In this document: in pieces, positions 24,956 through 33,354 of the stretch
How positions within the stretch are numbered: the stretch's first letter is position 1
Layout of the letters: the number at the start of each line of letters is the position of its first letter
Assembly: GCF_014645815.1 (NCBI RefSeq)
Contig: NZ_BMML01000006.1
Span: forward strand, 294,587-358,586
Direction of reading: 5' to 3'
From: Streptomyces fuscichromogenes
GTDB taxonomy: Bacteria > Actinomycetota > Actinomycetes > Streptomycetales > Streptomycetaceae
DNA length: 64,000 bases
Position numbers and translations under genes: made by a program
Notes under the pieces: model-generated
Databases searched by the model: none
What the model saw: the letters and a program-made list of their open reading frames with translations, nothing else
Told to the model about the DNA's origin: nothing

Positions 24956-25978
24956 TTACTTGATCTTGTTGCCCGCCGAGCGCAGGTTCTGCGTGGCCTC
25001 GACGACACGCGCGGCCATGCCGGCCTCGGCCAGCTTGCCCCAGGTGCGCGGGTCGTAGGTCTTCTTGGAGCCGACCTCGCCGTCGACCTTCAGGACGCCG
25101 TCGTAGTTCCTGAACATGTGGTCGGCCACCGGACGGGTGAAGGCGTACTGGGTGTCCGTGTCCAGGTTCATCTTCACGACGCCGTTCTCCAGCGCGGTGC
25201 GGATCTCCTGCTCGGTGGAGCCGGAGCCGCCGTGGAAGACGAAGTCGAACGGCGACTGCTTGCCGAACTTGGCGGCCACGCCGTCGTTCAGCTCCTTGAG
25301 CAGGTCGGGGCGGAGCACGACGTTGCCCGGCTTGTACACGCCGTGCACGTTGCCGAAGGAGGCGGCCAGCAGGTAGCGGCCCTTCTCGCCGAGCCCGAGC
25401 GCCTCGGCCGTACGGATGGCGTCGTCGACCGTCGTGTACAGCGAGTCGTTGATCTCGTGCGACACGCCGTCCTCCTCGCCGCCGGTCGGGGTGATCTCGA
25501 CCTCGAGGATGATGTTGGCGCGGCGGGCCTGCTCCAGGAGCTCCTGCGCGATGGCCAGGTTGTCGGCGAGGGTCTCGGCGGAGCCGTCCCACATGTGCGA
25601 CTGGAAGAGCGGGTTGCGGCCGTTCTTCACCCGCTCCTCGGAGATCGCGAGCAGCGGACGCACGTACCCGTCGAGCTTGTCCTTCGGGCAGTGGTCCGTG
25701 TGCAGCGCGATGTTCACCGGGTACTTCTCGGCGACGATGTGCGCGAACTCGGCGAGCGCCACCGAGCCGGAGACCATGTCCTTCTTGTACTGGCCACCGA
25801 GGAACTCGGCACCACCGGTGGAAATCTGGACGATGCCGTCGCTCTCCGCCTCCGCGAAGCCGCGCAGCGCCGCGTGCAGGGTCTGGGTCGAGGTCACGTT
25901 GATGGCCGGGTAGGCGAACTTGCCTGCCTTCGCCCGGTCCAGCATCTCGTTGTAGACCTCGGGAGTTGCGATGGGCAT
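24956..25978 (-). CDS. fbaA: Class II fructose-bisphosphate aldolase
   Basis: Zinc-dependent glycolytic and gluconeogenic aldolase, 340 residues. It has the zinc-ligand stretch ALHTDHCPKDKLDGYVRP, the family signature GGEEDGVSHEINDSLYT, then NVHGVYKPGNVVLRPDLL and FHGGSGSTEQEI, where the second histidine and the GGSGS phosphate loop lie. The start ATG is preceded by AAGGAGCGG. Housekeeping gene; DUF3151 nearby and pyrE upstream on the same strand match other streptomycetes. Confidence 0.96.
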   Translation of the reverse strand: MPIATPEVYNEMLDRAKAGKFAYPAINVTSTQTLHAALRGFAEAESDGIVQISTGGAEFLGGQYKKDMVSGSVALAEFAHIVAEKYPVNIALHTDHCPKDKLDGYVRPLLAISEERVKNGRNPLFQSHMWDGSAETLADNLAIAQELLEQARRANIILEVEITPTGGEEDGVSHEINDSLYTTVDDAIRTAEALGLGEKGRYLLAASFGNVHGVYKPGNVVLRPDLLKELNDGVAAKFGKQSPFDFVFHGGSGSTEQEIRTALENGVVKMNLDTDTQYAFTRPVADHMFRNYDGVLKVDGEVGSKKTYDPRTWGKLAEAGMAARVVEATQNLRSAGNKIK

Positions 25979-26139
25979 GGGTCCGCTCCTTGGGTGTGCG
26001 GGTCGGCGTACTGCTGTTTTCTTACGGCCCTGACCTAGACCTATGGGGGCGACGTCATCGTCGTGCCCATCTTTCCAGACCTCGACCGATGCTCCACGCA
26101 CCGGTCAAATCCGGGTCAATCCCACCCGTCAACCGGGCT

Positions 26140-26688
26140 TCAGTCCAGACCCAGTTCATCCTTCGAGAAGGCGAACAGGTACGGCACGCCGGCGCCCTCC
26201 TGGATCTTCTCGGCGGCACCCGTCGCCCGGTCCACGATGGTGGCGACGGCGACGACCTCGGCGCCGGCCGCGCGCACCGCCTCCACCGCGGTGAGCGGGG
26301 AGCCTCCGGTGGTGGAGGTGTCCTCGACGACCAGGACGCGGCGGCCCTTGATCTCCGGGCCCTCGACCTGGCGCTGCATGCCGTGCGCCTTGGCCGCCTT
26401 GCGGACGACGAAGGCGTCGAGGTGCCGGCCACGCGCGGCCGCCGCGTGCAGCATGGCGCCCGCGACCGGGTCGGCACCCATCGTCAGCCCGCCCACGGCG
26501 TCGAACTCCAGGTCCGCCGTCAGGTCCAGCAGCACCTGCCCGACCAGCGGGGCGGCCGTGCCGTCGAGGGTGACGCGGCGGAGGTCGATGTAGTAGTCGG
26601 CCTCCAGCCCCGACGACAGGGTCACCCTGCCGTGCACCACGGCCTTGTCCTTGATCTGTTGCAGCAGCTCAGCGCGTACGTCCGTCAT
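26140..26688 (-). CDS. pyrE: Orotate phosphoribosyltransferase
   Basis: Pyrimidine biosynthesis enzyme converting orotate and PRPP to orotidine 5'-phosphate, 182 residues, cytoplasmic. The PRPP-binding loop VLVVEDTSTTGGSPL and the flexible loop RKAAKAHGMQRQVEG, plus early YYIDLRRVTLDG, identify it. It starts 11 bases after the end of the aldose epimerase-like gene on the same strand, so the two are probably co-transcribed. The 161 bases to the aldolase gene may hold the aldolase promoter. Confidence 0.96.
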   Translation of the reverse strand: MTDVRAELLQQIKDKAVVHGRVTLSSGLEADYYIDLRRVTLDGTAAPLVGQVLLDLTADLEFDAVGGLTMGADPVAGAMLHAAAARGRHLDAFVVRKAAKAHGMQRQVEGPEIKGRRVLVVEDTSTTGGSPLTAVEAVRAAGAEVVAVATIVDRATGAAEKIQEGAGVPYLFAFSKDELGLD

Positions 26689-26698
26689 GCCGACCAGC

Positions 26699-27487
26699 TT
26701 AGAGGCGCGTCCACGTCCAGGTGGTGGCGGCTTCCAGCGGCTCCAGCGGGGTGACCAGGCGGGGCAGGGTGTTCAGCCCGTTCGGCGGGCCGGTCTGCGG
26801 TTCCACGCACACGGCTTCCCGCTGCTCGTCGTAGACCACGACCCACTGCTCGCGGCTGGCGACCTTCAGCTCCAGCAGGCCGGGCCAGGTGAGGGTGACG
26901 TCGACTCCGTCGGGCATGCCGAAGCAGTCGTCCCAGGGGCCGGGCTTCGGGTCGATCCGGTTGCCGGTCGGCAGGTGGTCGGCACCGCGCTCCTCCTGCC
27001 AGGCGGGGCTGAAGTCGACCTGGACGTCCTGGTCGCCGAGGTTGCGGTTGAACCAGGGGTGCCAGCCGATCTGCGCCGGGAAGGAGTCGTCGTACGTCTC
27101 GACGCCCATCGTCAGCGTCAACGAGTCCTCGGTGAGCCGTACGTCGTGGGTGACGCGGGCGGGGTGGGGCCAGGGGGCACCGAGTTCGCGCGTGATCACG
27201 GCCTCGCTCGCCGAGACCCGCGCGGTGCGCCAGGCGCCGTCGCGGGCGGTGCCGTGGATGGCGTGCGGCGGGGAGTTGAGGGGCATCTGGACGGTGGTCG
27301 CGCCGTCGCGGAAACGGCCGTCCCGGATCCGGCCGCACCACGGCACCATCGGGAAGCAGCCGAAGCGGTCGCCCTGGCGGAGGAGTTGCAGAGAGCCGAC
27401 TTCGAGCCCGGCGATCCGGCCGCCGTTGCCGGGGTGCAGATGGAGGGTGACGTCGCCTGCGGTCAGCGTGATGTCTTCGTTACTCAC
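26699..27487 (-). CDS. Aldose 1-epimerase family protein
   Basis: A 262-residue beta-sandwich protein of the galactose mutarotase superfamily. Conserved elements include FPMVPWCGRIRDGRF, the catalytic histidine region PPHAIHGTARD, GWHPWFNRNL and the late VCVEPQTGPPNGLN containing the glutamate base. It could interconvert anomers of a hexose or hexose-6-phosphate. It is the first gene of a likely operon with pyrE. The intergenic repeat at 27.54 kb lies directly upstream. Confidence 0.88.
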   Translation of the reverse strand: MSNEDITLTAGDVTLHLHPGNGGRIAGLEVGSLQLLRQGDRFGCFPMVPWCGRIRDGRFRDGATTVQMPLNSPPHAIHGTARDGAWRTARVSASEAVITRELGAPWPHPARVTHDVRLTEDSLTLTMGVETYDDSFPAQIGWHPWFNRNLGDQDVQVDFSPAWQEERGADHLPTGNRIDPKPGPWDDCFGMPDGVDVTLTWPGLLELKVASREQWVVVYDEQREAVCVEPQTGPPNGLNTLPRLVTPLEPLEAATTWTWTRL

Positions 27488-27537
27488 GGGACGAGAGTAG
27501 TGGGGGCGGGGTCGGGTTTCGGGTGCGGGTGGGTGGG

Positions 27538-27700
27538 GGTCGCTCGCGCAGTTCCCCGCGCCCCTGACGGGGCGCTTCAGGCGCGGGCACCTTGTCGGTC
27601 GACCCAGACCCAGCTGCGGGCAGGCGTGGCGCAGAGCGGCACAGGTGGGCGCGGCGGCACCCGGCGAGCGCCGGTGAGGGAAACCCCCGCCCCGCGACAG
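27538..27700. repeat. Intergenic palindromic repeat, copy 2
   Basis: Composite repeat starting with CGCGCAGTTCCCCGCGCCCC-TGAC-GGGGCGC (hairpin 27558-27575), followed by GCGGGCAGGCGTGGCGCAG, GGGCGCGGCGGCACCCGGC and AGCGCCGGTGAG near 27.68 kb. The same blocks in the same order occur at 60.62-60.77 kb. It fills the space between the SRPBCC gene end and the epimerase gene start on the minus strand. Confidence 0.7.
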
Positions 27701-28501
<801 letters not shown>

Positions 28502-28590
28502 GGCGACTGAGCCTACCCACGAGTCGGTCCGGCACACCCTTCCCCGGCGCACGGCACGCTGCGCGCCCCCTGCCGCGGTCGCGGCGCCGT

Positions 28591-30222
28591 TCAGTACCGC
28601 GGATGCACCAGCGTCGACGGCGGCAGCGCGGCCGCCGGAGTCGCCAGCGCGTCCGCCGCCAGCGCCCCCCGCGTCAGCGTCCGCAGCCGCGGACCGTCGG
28701 CCGGGAGCCGCAGCGGCGGACCCCGCGAACCCGCCGCCGCCAGCACGAAGCCCCAGTCGTGCGGGGCCCTGGACTCGCCCGCGGAACGGTCGGGTCCGGG
28801 GGTGAAGCCGGCGTCGTGGCCGAGGACCCGGTAGGGGGTGGTGGCCAGGCCGGCGGCCCGTACGGTCGCGGCGACCGTCCAGAAGGCACGGGGGCGGCCC
28901 TGGACCGGCCCGGCGTGCACGACCAGCCGGCCGCCCGGTGCGAGGGCGCGGCGCGCCAGGCCGTAGAACTCCTGGGAGTACAGCTTGGTGCTGGCGGTGA
29001 TGCCGGGGTCGGGCAGGTCGGCGATGACGACGTCGTAGCCGGAGCGGGGTGCCTCGCGCAGCCACTGGAAGGCGTCGGCGGTGGCCACGTGGACGCGGGG
29101 GTCGTCGTACGCGTGGCCGTTGAGCGCGGCGAGGGCGGGGTCGTGGCGGGCGAGGCGGACCAGGCCCGCGTCGAGTTCGACGATGTCGACGCGGTCGACG
29201 CCGGTGTGCCGCAGCACCTCGCGGGCGGCCATGCCGTCACCGCCGCCGAGGATCAGCACGCGCGCGTGCGGGCCGCTCATCGCGGGGTGCACGAGGGCCT
29301 CGTGGTAGCGGCGTTCGTCATGGCCGCCGACCCGCAGCCGGCCGTCCAGGAAGAGGTCGAGGGGGCGGCCGTGGGTGCCGCCGGTGAGGACGATCTCCTG
29401 GACATCCGTCTGGAGGGCGACCCGGACGTCGGCGCCGTAGACGGCGTGCCGCGCGGCCCGTTCGAAGTCGCCGACGAGGGCGGCGGCGGAGGCGAGGACA
29501 CCGAGGACGGTGAGGTTGGCGACCAGGAGGGTCCAGCGGGCCCGGCGGGACAGGTCGCGGCGGAACAGGCCGAGGACCAGGGCGCCCCCGGCGGCGACGT
29601 TGACCGTGCCGGTGAGCAGGGTCCCCGTCAGCTGGCCGAGGAAGGGCAGCAGGAGGAACGGGAAGGCCAGCCCTCCGACGAGGGCGCCGACGTAGTCCGC
29701 CGCGAACAGGTCGGCCACCGCACCGCCCGCGTCCTGGCGGCGGATGCGCTGGATCAGCTCCATCAGCAGCGGCACCTCGGCACCGATGAGCAGGCCGATG
29801 GCGAGGGAGAAGCCGACCAGGAGGCAGCGCGGGCCGAGGGCCCACAGGCCGCCCCAGTCGCCGGTCCAGGCGAAGACGGCGTACAGGGCCATCGCGCTGC
29901 ACCCGCCGACCAGCGCCAGCGCGGCCTCCACCGCGGCGAACCCGGCCGCGGCGTGCCAGCGCAGCCGCTTCGCGGCCAGGGAGCCGACACCCATCGCGAA
30001 GACCATCACGGACAGCACGACGGAGGCCTGGGTGACCGAGTCGCCGATCAGGTACGAGGCGAGGGCGACCAGTTCGAGTTCGTACACCAATCCGCAGGCC
30101 GCGCAGACGAACACGCACGCCAGGACCAGGAAGCGGCCCGTCCCCGGCCGCACGGGCAGCGGCGCGGGGGTGCCCCAGGGCGGCGGTGTGCCGGGCGGGG
30201 CGGGTGCGTGCGGATCGATCAC
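28591..30222 (-). CDS. Membrane-bound spermidine synthase-like protein
   Basis: A 543-residue fusion: residues 30-235 carry seven or so membrane helices, residues 245-500 a Rossmann domain of the polyamine aminopropyltransferase (SpeE) family. Motifs include GGGDGMAAREVLRH for S-adenosyl binding, VDIVELDAG, and DVVIADLPDPGITASTKLYSQEFY, where the D-L-P-D-P proton-abstracting loop replaces the usual D-S-T-D-P. Such membrane homologues are common in actinobacteria and their true substrate is not established. Downstream is the SRPBCC gene, upstream DUF2617. Confidence 0.87.
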   Translation of the reverse strand: MIDPHAPAPPGTPPPWGTPAPLPVRPGTGRFLVLACVFVCAACGLVYELELVALASYLIGDSVTQASVVLSVMVFAMGVGSLAAKRLRWHAAAGFAAVEAALALVGGCSAMALYAVFAWTGDWGGLWALGPRCLLVGFSLAIGLLIGAEVPLLMELIQRIRRQDAGGAVADLFAADYVGALVGGLAFPFLLLPFLGQLTGTLLTGTVNVAAGGALVLGLFRRDLSRRARWTLLVANLTVLGVLASAAALVGDFERAARHAVYGADVRVALQTDVQEIVLTGGTHGRPLDLFLDGRLRVGGHDERRYHEALVHPAMSGPHARVLILGGGDGMAAREVLRHTGVDRVDIVELDAGLVRLARHDPALAALNGHAYDDPRVHVATADAFQWLREAPRSGYDVVIADLPDPGITASTKLYSQEFYGLARRALAPGGRLVVHAGPVQGRPRAFWTVAATVRAAGLATTPYRVLGHDAGFTPGPDRSAGESRAPHDWGFVLAAAGSRGPPLRLPADGPRLRTLTRGALAADALATPAAALPPSTLVHPRY

Positions 30223-30307
30223 TCTGCGACGTTACGTCACTCGCTCGGTACGCTTCGTCACCCACACGTGTGGAACTCCGGGCCTTTTGACGCCTCGTTG
30301 GTTTATG

Positions 30308-30838
30308 TCATCCGCCCACGGGTTGGGGCACCGGAACCCGTACGCCGACCCTCGTCCGGGTGGCCACCAGCTGGCCGTCCTGCGGGTACGCGTGCCAGGT
30401 GCGCCAGTGCACCTGGCCCTCGTGGCGCTGGGCCAGCATCGCGGTGAACGCGTGCGGACTGCCCGGGAAGACCCCGGCGAGGCCGTACGGGTGCTCGGAG
30501 ACGAGGGCCAGCAGTTCCTGGGCCCGGCCGGCGAACGAGCCCGGTGACAGCACCTCGACGCGGGCCGCGAACTCGTACTCCCAGTCGCCGATGCGCTTGG
30601 CGACCCCGAGCGGCAGGGGGGTGCTGGACCCCGGGATGCACGCCACCGTCTCCGAACAGCCGCCGCACTCCTCCTCCAGGAGCACCTGGTGGGACGCGCC
30701 GAGCAGTCTCAACTGCAGCTTCGCCCCGGACAGCTCCAGGTCGAGGGTGGCCAGGGCGGGCAGCGGCTCGCGTCCCAGGGCCCAGGCGAGGTCGGCCGCG
30801 CGCGTATCGGTGTAGGAGGTGTGAAGGGTCGTGAGCAT
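30308..30838 (-). CDS. DUF2617 family protein
   Basis: A 176-residue soluble protein of the DUF2617 family found in actinobacteria, of unknown function. Family-like parts are LAWALGREPLPALATLDLEL, VLLEEECGGCSETVACIPG (with a Cys-x2-Cys pair) and SEHPYGLAGVFPGSPHAFTA. GGAG at a suitable distance precedes the ATG. The spermidine synthase-like gene follows after 85 bases on the same strand, so they may be transcribed together. Confidence 0.87.
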   Translation of the reverse strand: MLTTLHTSYTDTRAADLAWALGREPLPALATLDLELSGAKLQLRLLGASHQVLLEEECGGCSETVACIPGSSTPLPLGVAKRIGDWEYEFAARVEVLSPGSFAGRAQELLALVSEHPYGLAGVFPGSPHAFTAMLAQRHEGQVHWRTWHAYPQDGQLVATRTRVGVRVPVPQPVGG

Positions 30839-31194
30839 GGATCGGCTCCGCTAACACGCAAAAGACGGGGAGTGTGGTCCGGCGCACCTCGGTCGACACC
30901 GGGAGATCGGCCCGGCCGGCCCAGCCGGGGAGGGGTGTCGTCAGGACGTCCGAGGTGCTGCTTTGGTGATTTAGAGGGAATCATGAACTGTGGTGCCGCC
31001 ACAGCGTTTTTACCCAACTTCGTGGGGTTTCCATCCCTCAGAGGGCTCCACAGCTCAACTGTTCAACCATGTGGTGCGCTCCCCCGGGTCCGGCGCACGC
31101 CGGGGCGCCCGGCCAGAGCTCCCCGCTCTCCGGCCGAACGCCCCGGTCAACCGCCGCCCGCGCGGCTGCTTCCCGCGCTCCCGCGCCGGGCCGC
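30839..31194. other. 356-base gene-free stretch with a lower-GC core
   Basis: No coding gene is supported here. The left end is the presumed promoter area of the DUF2617 gene. The middle (30950-31080) is clearly lower in GC than its surroundings and contains a classical terminator-like hairpin on the plus strand, although no plus-strand gene precedes it. Possible short peptides on the plus strand have no ribosome site. Confidence 0.6.
30988..31011 (+). terminator. Orphan intrinsic terminator-like hairpin
   Basis: CTGTGG and CCACAG form a six-pair stem around a five-base loop, followed by CGTTTTT, which is the textbook form of a Rho-independent terminator, in plus orientation. Such U-tailed hairpins are rare in Streptomyces. 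All genes to its left within 8 kb are on the minus strand, so it would end an unannotated plus-strand transcript (a small RNA or antisense RNA) starting before 30960. Confidence 0.5.
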
Positions 31195-31512
31195 TCAGTT
31201 GCCCCCGCCGCAGCCGCCCCCGCCGCCGCAGGAGGACCCGCCGCCGCAGGACGAGCCGCCGCAGGAGGAGGAGTGGCCGCCGCCGCAGGAGTGGCCGCCG
31301 CCGTGATGACCGCCGTGCGAGGACGACGACCCCGAGTCCCCGGCCCACCAGCTGCCGGAGCTGTCGTAGGACGAGGACGACGCCGCCGAGGATCCGCCCC
31401 CGCGGTACGCCCCCCTGCTCCGCCCCTTGCCCCGTCCGCCCCTGCGGACCGCCGACACGACGATCGCCAGGCAGATGAACGCGGCCACCACCACGATGAA
31501 GACGGTGCCCAT
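31195..31512 (-). CDS. Small membrane protein with Gly/Cys/His-rich tail
   Basis: A 105-residue protein starting at ATG 31512 behind GAAGGTGACGTG. One membrane helix (residues 3-20, TVFIVVVAAFICLAIVVSA) is followed by an Arg/Gly stretch and a C-terminal half made almost only of Gly, Ser, Cys and His, with five Cys in Cys-Gly-Gly-Gly style spacing and a HGGHHGGGH cluster. That composition suggests metal binding or a sticky cell-surface tail. No characterised family. It is divergent from the aminotransferase gene. Confidence 0.7.
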   Translation of the reverse strand: MGTVFIVVVAAFICLAIVVSAVRRGGRGKGRSRGAYRGGGSSAASSSSYDSSGSWWAGDSGSSSSHGGHHGGGHSCGGGHSSSCGGSSCGGGSSCGGGGGCGGGN

Positions 31513-31661
31513 CACGTCACCTTCTTTCCGTTCCCCCGCGGGCGACCCCCCGTGGGCGCCCCGGCCGCCGCGCGAACGCGGCGTGGACTGGGAATGCCCG
31601 GCCGTCTCACCAGCCAAAGCGGAGTTGAGGAACTCCAGAGCTTGGGCGCAGGATGACCGGC

Positions 31662-32852
31662 ATGACCTCCAGCGAACGCCCGCTCCTGAACCGTCGGCTG
31701 GCCGAGTTCGGCACCACGATCTTCGCCGAGATGTCCGCCCTCGCCCTGCGCACCGGCTCCATCAACCTGGGGCAGGGCTTCCCGGACACCGACGGTCCGG
31801 AGGAAGTTCGCGAGGCGGCCGTACGCGCGATCCGTGAGGGCCGCGGCAACCAGTACCCGCCGGGTCCGGGCGTCCCCGAGCTGCGCACCGCGATCGCGGC
31901 ACACCAGCAGCGCCGGTACGGCCTGTCCTACGACCCGGACACCGAGGTCCTGGTCACCGCCGGCGCCACCGAGGCCATCGCCGCCACCCTGCTGGCGCTC
32001 CTGGAGCCGGGTGACGAGGTCGTCGCCCTGGAGCCGTACTACGACTCGTACGCGGCCAGCATCGCGATGGCCGGCGGCACCCGGGTCCCGGTCACCCTCC
32101 GTCCCGACGCCGAGGCCGGCGTCTTCCGCCTCGACCTCGACGAGCTGCGCGCGGCGGTCACCCCGCGCACCCGTCTCCTCCTGGTCAACACCCCGCACAA
32201 CCCGACCGGCACGGTCCTCACCCGCACCGAGCTGACCGCGATCGCCGAGCTGGCGGTGGAGCGCGACCTGCTGGTGGTGACGGACGAGGTGTACGAGCAC
32301 CTGGTCTACGACACCGCCGAGCACATCCCGCTGGCCACCCTCCCCGGGATGCGCGGGCGCACGGTCACCATCGGCTCGGCCGGCAAGACCTTCTCCTTCA
32401 CCGGCTGGAAGGTCGGCTGGGTTACCGGAACCGCGGAACTGGTGACCGCAGTCCGCTCCACGAAGCAGTTCCTGACGTACGTTGCGTCCGGGCCCTTCCA
32501 GTACGCGGTCGCCGAGGCCCTGCGCCTGCCCGACTCGTACTTCGATGAGTTCCGCGCCGACATGCGGAGCAAGAGGGAACTGCTCGCGGACGGCCTGGAA
32601 CAGGCGGGCTTCACGGTCTTCCGCCCGGCGGGCACCTACTTCATCACCACGGACATCCGCCCCCTCGGCGAATCCGACGGCTTCGCCTTCTGCCGCGCCC
32701 TACCCGAACGGGCAGGTGTCGTCGCCATCCCCAACGCGGTCTTCTACGACCACCGCGAACAGGGCACATCCTTCGTCCGGTTCGCCTTCTGCAAACGCAC
32801 CGAGGTACTGACCGACGCCGCGCAACGGCTCCGCAAGGCATTCGCGCACTGA
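31662..32852 (+). CDS. Pyridoxal phosphate-dependent aminotransferase, intact copy
   Basis: Class I/II fold type I aminotransferase of 396 residues, related to methionine/N-succinyldiaminopimelate-type enzymes. Features: INLGQGFPDTDGPE near the start, NTPHNPTGTVL (N180), DEVYEHLVYD, and the PLP lysine K242 in GSAGKTFSFTGWK. ATG 31662 has AGGA eight bases upstream; the earlier ATG at 31653 sits too close. It is the only complete member of a set in which six more partial copies of its 3' third (from codon 251, VGWVT) are scattered over the next 12 kb. Substrate is probably an amino acid such as aspartate or methionine; not decided by sequence. Confidence 0.93.
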   Translation: MTSSERPLLNRRLAEFGTTIFAEMSALALRTGSINLGQGFPDTDGPEEVREAAVRAIREGRGNQYPPGPGVPELRTAIAAHQQRRYGLSYDPDTEVLVTAGATEAIAATLLALLEPGDEVVALEPYYDSYAASIAMAGGTRVPVTLRPDAEAGVFRLDLDELRAAVTPRTRLLLVNTPHNPTGTVLTRTELTAIAELAVERDLLVVTDEVYEHLVYDTAEHIPLATLPGMRGRTVTIGSAGKTFSFTGWKVGWVTGTAELVTAVRSTKQFLTYVASGPFQYAVAEALRLPDSYFDEFRADMRSKRELLADGLEQAGFTVFRPAGTYFITTDIRPLGESDGFAFCRALPERAGVVAIPNAVFYDHREQGTSFVRFAFCKRTEVLTDAAQRLRKAFAH

Positions 32853-32927
32853 CCGCTGCGGCGGCGTCGCCCTTCCATTCCTCGCCTTCTACGACATCCC
32901 GGATGGATGGCTTTTTCCCTCGCGCGG

Positions 32928-33020
32928 TCAGCGGGGGCCCGGCCCCCTCCGGTGCACGATCGCCGAAGCGCTGCGCCTGCCGGGCGCCTGCTCCGACAAC
33001 TTCCACACCTGCCGCCGGCG
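32928..33020 (+). pseudogene. Aminotransferase fragment F (short, decayed)
   Basis: GCCGAAGCGCTGCGCCTGCC codes AEALRLP and is followed by GACSDNF and HTCRRR, matching AVAEALRLPDSYFDEFRADMR of the intact gene in the same order, while the DNA before it (GGGGGCCCGGCC...) matches the ASGPFQY-coding part only weakly and out of frame. So it is a degraded copy of about 90 bases of the aminotransferase 3' region, only 75 bases after the intact stop codon. Confidence 0.55.
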
Positions 33021-33081
33021 CGGCGCACCCCGGCGGCTCGCAGGGGCGGGCGAAGGCGGAGCACCGCGACGGCGCTCCCGG

Positions 33082-33354
33082 TCACCCGGCGTTGCGCGCC
33101 GGCTCCGTCACCTGTCGCCACGTCCGCACCAGCTGGCTGAACTCCATGACCTGGACGAGCACGTGGTCGCAGGCGGCGTTCTCCGCGGTCTCGGGCTCAG
33201 TCCGGAGAGCACCGTGAAAGTCGGCGAGCCTGTGCTCGCCGTCGGTCACGGTGCCGCCCCAGTACGCCGGCATCGATCTGATGGTGCTGGAGTGCTCTTC
33301 GCTCTGCGGAGTCACGATCACCTTTCCGTCGGCCCCGAACGGGATCGTGCTCAT
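33082..33354 (-). CDS. Small protein with Uma2-like start joined to an unrelated tail
   Basis: A 90-residue protein whose ATG overlaps the stop of the DUF4132 gene (ATGA) and follows GGAGGTGACG, so translation is coupled. The first 27 residues (FGADGKVIVTPQSEEHSSTI-RSM) are clearly related to the N-terminus of the broken Uma2 gene at 38555-39067 (FGADGNVIMAPQSFEHSSTI-KSM). After that the sequences diverge: the tail contains GGTVTDGEHRLADFHGALR and VLVQVMEFSQLVRTWRQV, of no recognised family. It may be a chimera made by recombination between modules. Function unknown. Confidence 0.55.
   Translation of the reverse strand: MSTIPFGADGKVIVTPQSEEHSSTIRSMPAYWGGTVTDGEHRLADFHGALRTEPETAENAACDHVLVQVMEFSQLVRTWRQVTEPARNAG

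Noticed and set aside
23445..25592. 715-residue frame joining the MFS exporter with sequence over the aldolase
   Set aside because: The part before 24887 is a shadow of the aldolase gene; the exporter begins at ATG 24887 with its first helix.
31055..31348. Minus-strand 97-residue Arg/Leu-rich frame opposite the Gly/Cys-rich gene region
   Set aside because: It is a different frame of the same strand as the Gly/Cys-rich gene with no ribosome site and pure Arg/Leu composition.
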